Origin: Acinetobacter pecorum
GTDB lineage: Bacteria; Pseudomonadota; Gammaproteobacteria; Pseudomonadales; Moraxellaceae
Length of the DNA: 64,000 nucleotides
Direction of reading: 5' to 3'
NCBI RefSeq assembly: GCF_014837015.1
Contig: NZ_JACSPT010000014.1
Location: forward strand, 1-64,000
The notes beneath the pieces are model-generated. The model was given only the letters and a program-made list of their open reading frames with translations, was not told the origin of the DNA and ran no database searches. The first letter of the stretch is position 1; every line of letters starts with the position of its first letter. A program made the position numbers and the translations under genes. Below, in pieces: positions 60,258 to 64,000 of the stretch.

Positions 60258-61409
60258 ATGCTGAGTGCGATATTTAAAAAAGAACAAGCGGCTGAAGCAG
60301 CACCTGAGTCGGCTTCAACAGGCTTATGGCAACTGGCTATGCGCCGTTTGAAACGTGACCGGATTGCCATGTTTTCCCTGTATGTGGTGCTGTTTTATCT
60401 GCTGTTGCTGGTGCTGTCAATGAGCGGCCTGATTGCCAAAGACTGGAATAAAGAAGTGGCGGTCAGCTATGCACCGCCGAGTTTTATCAATGCAGCGCCA
60501 GTTCCGGTTGCATCTGATACAGAGCAGAGCGCAGAATCTGTGCCTCTACCGGTCAATCCAGTTGATCCCTTAAAAGATGTCATTGCTGAATTGAATGCTG
60601 AAATTGCTGCTGAGCAGGGTGCTGGTGCAGGCATCGATTATTATGGAGTGGTCGATCCGCTGGCAGAAGACATGAAGGCCATTAATCAGGAGCTCGGCGG
60701 CCAGCTGATGGATGAAAGTGGGGAACTCAAGCAAAGTCTGGTCTTCGGCGCCGATAAATGGGGGCAGGATGTTTTACAGAAAACCATTAAGGGGGCTGAA
60801 ACCTCGATTCTGGTTGGACTGATTGCAGCCTTTGTCGCTGTACTGATTGGGACTGCACTGGGTGCAATAGCAGGTTACTTTGGTGGTTGGGTCGATGATG
60901 TCCTAAACTGGTTTTATAATATCTTTACTTCGATTCCCTATCTGTTGCTGGTTTTGGCGATTGCCGCAGTGTTACAGCAGAAAGGTATTTTATCAATTAT
61001 CCTGATTTTAGGTCTGACTGGCTGGACCGGGGTTTTCCGTTTGGTTCGTGCCGAATACATGAAACATACGGCACGTGAATATGTGCTGGCTGCCAAGGCG
61101 ATTGGCGTGAGTAATATGCGTCGTATGTTTGTCCATATTTTTCCCAATGTCAGCCATATTGCTCTGGTACAGATGTCTATTCTGGTGGTGGCATTTATCA
61201 AGTCCGAAGTCATTTTGAGCTTTCTTGGTTTCGGTGTGCCTATCGGGGTAGTGTCATGGGGCAGTATGCTAAACGAAGCGCAAAGCGAGCTGATTTTGGG
61301 TAAATGGTGGCAACTGGCGGCAGCCTCAATCGCCATGGCGGTATTGGTGACTGCTTTCTCGATGTTTACCGATGCACTCCGTGATGCATTAGATCCAAAA
61401 CTGAAATAG
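60258..61409 (+). CDS. Peptide ABC transporter permease, DppC-like, with periplasmic insertion
   Basis: A 383-residue DppC/OppC-type permease, about 80 residues longer than the usual ~300. The extra part (~residues 65-145) is an acidic, Ala/Pro-rich stretch in the periplasmic loop after helix 1 (INAAPVPVASDTEQSAESV and MKAINQELGGQLMDES). The core with GYFGGWVDDVLNWFYNIFTSIPYLLLVLAI and the EAA loop EYVLAAKAIGVSNMRRMFVHIFPN is intact. The insertion might contact the binding proteins or the M3 peptidase; that is inference. GGTGA precedes the start. Confidence 0.9.
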   Translation: MLSAIFKKEQAAEAAPESASTGLWQLAMRRLKRDRIAMFSLYVVLFYLLLLVLSMSGLIAKDWNKEVAVSYAPPSFINAAPVPVASDTEQSAESVPLPVNPVDPLKDVIAELNAEIAAEQGAGAGIDYYGVVDPLAEDMKAINQELGGQLMDESGELKQSLVFGADKWGQDVLQKTIKGAETSILVGLIAAFVAVLIGTALGAIAGYFGGWVDDVLNWFYNIFTSIPYLLLVLAIAAVLQQKGILSIILILGLTGWTGVFRLVRAEYMKHTAREYVLAAKAIGVSNMRRMFVHIFPNVSHIALVQMSILVVAFIKSEVILSFLGFGVPIGVVSWGSMLNEAQSELILGKWWQLAAASIAMAVLVTAFSMFTDALRDALDPKLK

Positions 61410-61419
61410 GAGCGCAACG

Positions 61420-63156
61420 ATGTCTGAAATCAATCCAAGCACAGTACCTGCGCTACTTCGCGTAGAAAATCTGCGAGTCAGTTTTAAAGGTGAAAATAAA
61501 GAATATATTGAGACCGTAAAAGGGGTTTCTTTCGAGATTCCGGCCAATACCACGGTTGCACTGGTAGGTGAATCGGGGAGTGGCAAATCGGTTACTTCTC
61601 TCGCTACTATGGGCCTGCTTCCGGCAGAAAGCGCACGTATTTCAGAAGATAGCCAGATCATCTTTGAAGGGAAAAACCTGCTCAAGCTTAAAACACGAGA
61701 AATGCGCCAGATGTGCGGCAAAGACATTGCCATGATTTTTCAGGAGCCAATGTCTTCGCTAAATCCGGTATTTACGGTAGGCATGCAGATTGCAGAAATC
61801 CTGCAACTACATTTGGGCATGAATAAAAAACAGGCGCGGCAACGTACTCTGGAGCTGCTCAAAGAAGTAGGGATCCCTGCGCCAGAAACTAAAATTGATG
61901 CCTATCCGGGGCAGCTTTCCGGTGGACAGCAACAACGGGTCATGATTGCCATGGCCATTGCCTGTGAACCTAAACTGTTGATTGCAGATGAACCGACCAC
62001 AGCTCTGGATGTGACTATTCAAAAGCAGATTCTGGACTTGCTGGAATCGCTGCGGCAACGTCGCCAGATGTCGATGCTGTTTATTACCCATGATCTGGCA
62101 TTGGTTGGTGAAATTGCTGATCAGGTGATTGTGATGCGGCATGGGGAAATCCGTGAACAGGGTCCGGTTCGGGAGGTGCTGGACCGGCCTCAGGACATGT
62201 ATACCAAAGCCTTGTTACACTGCCGTCCACAATTATCGCAACGTCCGTTACGTTTGCCGATGATCAGCGATTTTATGAAACAGGATGGCTCAACCTGGCT
62301 GGAAGATATCCGTCTGAATACTCAGCTTCCGCAACGTTCACGTGGACTAAAGGGCGGAGAGGAAATTATTCTGGATGTACGGGATCTGAAAAAATCTTTT
62401 TATAGTCGTAAAGGACTGTTTGGCAAAGATGAATTTCAGGCAGTAAAAGGGGTTTCTTTCCAGCTAGCCAAAGGCAAGACCTTGGGGCTGGTCGGGGAAT
62501 CCGGTTCAGGTAAAACTACCATCGGTTTATTGCTGATGCGTCTGCAACAGGCTACGGGTGGTAAGGCACTGTTTCAGGGTCGGGACATTCTGGACATGTC
62601 GGAACAGGAGTTTACCCAGTATCAACGTAAAATCCAGATCATTTTCCAGAATCCCTATGCTTCGCTGAATCCACGTTTTACTGTTGGACAAATCCTGATG
62701 GAACCGATGCAGATTCACAAGATTGGTCAGGATGATGCCGAACGCAAACAAATGGCTTTAGACCTGTTGGAGCGGGTCAGCTTGCCTGCACAGGCTTTTT
62801 ATCGTTATCCGCATGAGTTTTCCGGGGGTCAACGCCAGCGGATTGCAATTGCACGTTGTCTGACTTTAAAACCTGAGATTTTAATCTGTGATGAATCGGT
62901 CTCGGCGCTGGATGTATCAGTACAGGCGCAAGTGCTGAATTTACTGCAAGATTTACAGGATGAATTTGGTCTGAGCTATATCTTTATTTCGCATGATTTA
63001 TCGGTAGTGAAATATATTTCTGATCAGATCATGGTGATGAATCATGGGGAGCTGGTAGAAATCGCCAATTCAGATGAACTGTATCAATCACCACAGCATG
63101 AATATACCAAGCGTTTACTCGGGGCTATCCCGCAAGGGATTCCACAAAGTGCCTGA
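61420..63156 (+). CDS. Peptide ABC transporter ATP-binding protein, DppD-DppF fusion
   Basis: A 578-residue protein with two ABC ATPase domains. The first has GESGSGKSVTSL, the LSGGQQQRVMIAMAIA signature and LLIADEPTTALD. The second (~315-575) has GESGSGKTTIGL, SGGQRQRIAIARCL and ILICDESVSALDVS. Oligopeptide-binding C-terminal extensions follow each. Double ATPases of this type are known for Dpp/Opp systems. It ends the uptake operon, followed by a terminator. Confidence 0.93.
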   Translation: MSEINPSTVPALLRVENLRVSFKGENKEYIETVKGVSFEIPANTTVALVGESGSGKSVTSLATMGLLPAESARISEDSQIIFEGKNLLKLKTREMRQMCGKDIAMIFQEPMSSLNPVFTVGMQIAEILQLHLGMNKKQARQRTLELLKEVGIPAPETKIDAYPGQLSGGQQQRVMIAMAIACEPKLLIADEPTTALDVTIQKQILDLLESLRQRRQMSMLFITHDLALVGEIADQVIVMRHGEIREQGPVREVLDRPQDMYTKALLHCRPQLSQRPLRLPMISDFMKQDGSTWLEDIRLNTQLPQRSRGLKGGEEIILDVRDLKKSFYSRKGLFGKDEFQAVKGVSFQLAKGKTLGLVGESGSGKTTIGLLLMRLQQATGGKALFQGRDILDMSEQEFTQYQRKIQIIFQNPYASLNPRFTVGQILMEPMQIHKIGQDDAERKQMALDLLERVSLPAQAFYRYPHEFSGGQRQRIAIARCLTLKPEILICDESVSALDVSVQAQVLNLLQDLQDEFGLSYIFISHDLSVVKYISDQIMVMNHGELVEIANSDELYQSPQHEYTKRLLGAIPQGIPQSA

Positions 63157-63164
63157 TGCATAAG

Positions 63165-63203
63165 ACATAAAAAAGTCAGGCAATGTGCCTGACTTTTTTT
63201 ATT
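63165..63203. terminator. Bidirectional terminator after the ABC operon
   Basis: AAAAAAGTCAGGCA and TGCCTGACTTTTTT form a perfect stem with a four-base loop and T-runs, serving the ABC operon and the convergent rluB-type gene. Confidence 0.92.
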
Positions 63204-63214
63204 TATCTTAATTA

Positions 63215-64000
63215 TTAAAACTTTTTAAAGCCTTTGTTGACGCCATATGGACGACGCGGCGCATTTTCATCACGCTCTTCACGACGACCAAAGCCCTGAC
63301 CCGGACGGTTTTCACGACGAACGAACTGAGTGCCATTCTGGTTTTCACTTCTGTCACGACGACCATAAGCATTGTCATCACGACGCTCACGGCCAGTGTT
63401 GTTTTGTGGTTGCTCATCACTGTCACGACGTTGCTGACGCAAGAAACCGCCACGGCGTGCAGCCATCGGCTTGTCCTGCATACGTTCATTACGGCGTTTT
63501 GCCATACCAAACAAGCCAGTACCTTGACGTGGTTTCAATTCCACTGATTTGGTCAGGTTGTCGATATCATTTTTATCCAGTTCAATCCAGCGACCGGTAC
63601 GCAGTTCGCGTGGCAAAATCACGCTACCATAACGGGTACGCAGTAGACGGCTGACTTTCAGGCCTTGTGATTCAAAGATACGACGAACTTCACGGTTACG
63701 CCCTTCTTTTACCACCACCTGATACCAGCGGTTGATCCCGTCACCGCCAAGTTCAGAGAAAGATTCAAATTTCGCAGGACCATCATCCAGCACTACGCCT
63801 TTCAACATGTTATTTTTTAGTTGTGGTGTTACTTCGCCCATGACACGAACCGCATATTCACGTTCGATTTCATTCGATGGGTGCATCAGACGATTCGCAA
63901 GTTCGCCATCATTGGTAAACAGTAGCAGACCGGTCGAGTTAATATCCAGACGACCCACCATTACCCAGCGATCGCCCGGAATAGCAGGCAGTTGTTCAAA
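63215..64000 (-). CDS. rluB: Pseudouridine synthase, RluB/RsuA type (partial)
   Basis: The C-terminal part of a 23S rRNA pseudouridine synthase; its 5' end runs off the right edge. Visible are the catalytic VGRLDINSTGLLLFTNDGELANRLMHP with the aspartate in GRLD, the EREYAVRV motif, and VVKEGRNREVRRIFES (~residues 90-105 of the visible part). RluB modifies U2605; the length and the REVRRIFE motif fit RluB or RsuA. The last ~90 residues are a disordered Arg/Asp/Asn-rich tail (NENQNGTQ-type repeats) ending KGFKKF, probably RNA-binding. Confidence 0.9.
   Translation of the reverse strand, partial: FEQLPAIPGDRWVMVGRLDINSTGLLLFTNDGELANRLMHPSNEIEREYAVRVMGEVTPQLKNNMLKGVVLDDGPAKFESFSELGGDGINRWYQVVVKEGRNREVRRIFESQGLKVSRLLRTRYGSVILPRELRTGRWIELDKNDIDNLTKSVELKPRQGTGLFGMAKRRNERMQDKPMAARRGGFLRQQRRDSDEQPQNNTGRERRDDNAYGRRDRSENQNGTQFVRRENRPGQGFGRREERDENAPRRPYGVNKGFKKF

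Overview
The window is chromosomal DNA from a gammaproteobacterium, almost certainly an Acinetobacter species. The evidence is moderate-to-low GC, a murA-hisG-hisD-hisC block, a six-gene fil locus (a set I know from Acinetobacter annotations), a smc-zipA-ligA block, short-form HisG, and SMC in place of MukB. Nothing in the sequence fixes the species. There is no CRISPR array, tRNA, insertion sequence or prophage; most of the window is dense housekeeping DNA with several accessory or regulatory islands.

Layout. 1-95: 3' end of a 5S rRNA gene and its terminator. 245-7681: rpoN, hpf, ibaG, murA, hisG, a reverse-strand NTF2-like gene, hisD, hisC. 7827-9158: pabB (reverse). 9418-17575: filA-filF, encoding envelope and secreted proteins. 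17632-24310: two Nudix enzymes, gamma-carbonic anhydrase, tsaB, uppP, rsmJ, a membrane-anchored C13 peptidase, S-formylglutathione hydrolase. 24431-29957: a DUF898/M48 pair, DUF2218, rpe, a guanidine-II riboswitch with its SMR exporter, ogt, a NERD protein. 30010-38105: dusC, a methyltransferase, a YpjD-like protein, ffh, two tandem small alpha/beta hydrolases, coaX, birA, a TSUP permease. 38305-45607: an FCD-type GntR regulator, smc, zipA, ligA. 45685-47553: a reductase of the extended SDR type and a bacterioferritin-like subunit. 47609-63156: a nutrient-uptake island. 63215-64000: a partial RluB-type pseudouridine synthase.

The uptake island combines tonB-exbB-exbD-exbD, a large TonB-dependent receptor, two paralogous peptide-binding proteins, an exported M3 oligopeptidase, two ABC permeases and a fused double ATPase. 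It reads as one path for peptide import: receptor across the outer membrane, trimming and capture in the periplasm, ABC import. The receptor gene carries a frameshift near 52,110. The control region between the receptor and the binding proteins (52951-53662) holds a perfect TGTGA-N6-TCACA site and an 18-bp perfect palindrome.

The best candidate for an under-described system is the fil locus. It has a secreted glycine-rich protein set apart from the other genes by an internal terminator, a C39 cysteine peptidase, a beta-barrel with a low-complexity N-terminus, a FadL-like barrel, a VQP-repeat protein and a large lipoprotein. The parts list resembles the Pseudomonas Fap functional-amyloid exporter. 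Other notable items are the guanidine-II riboswitch, a 12-bp-periodic array of DnaA-box-like sequences after rpe, a likely catalytically dead alpha/beta hydrolase beside an intact paralogue, an exact FCD-type operator before the GntR gene, a bacterioferritin lacking the haem-ligand methionine, and a repeated 14-mer of sigma-54-promoter shape at rpoN. All calls come from reading the sequence by eye; no database search was run.
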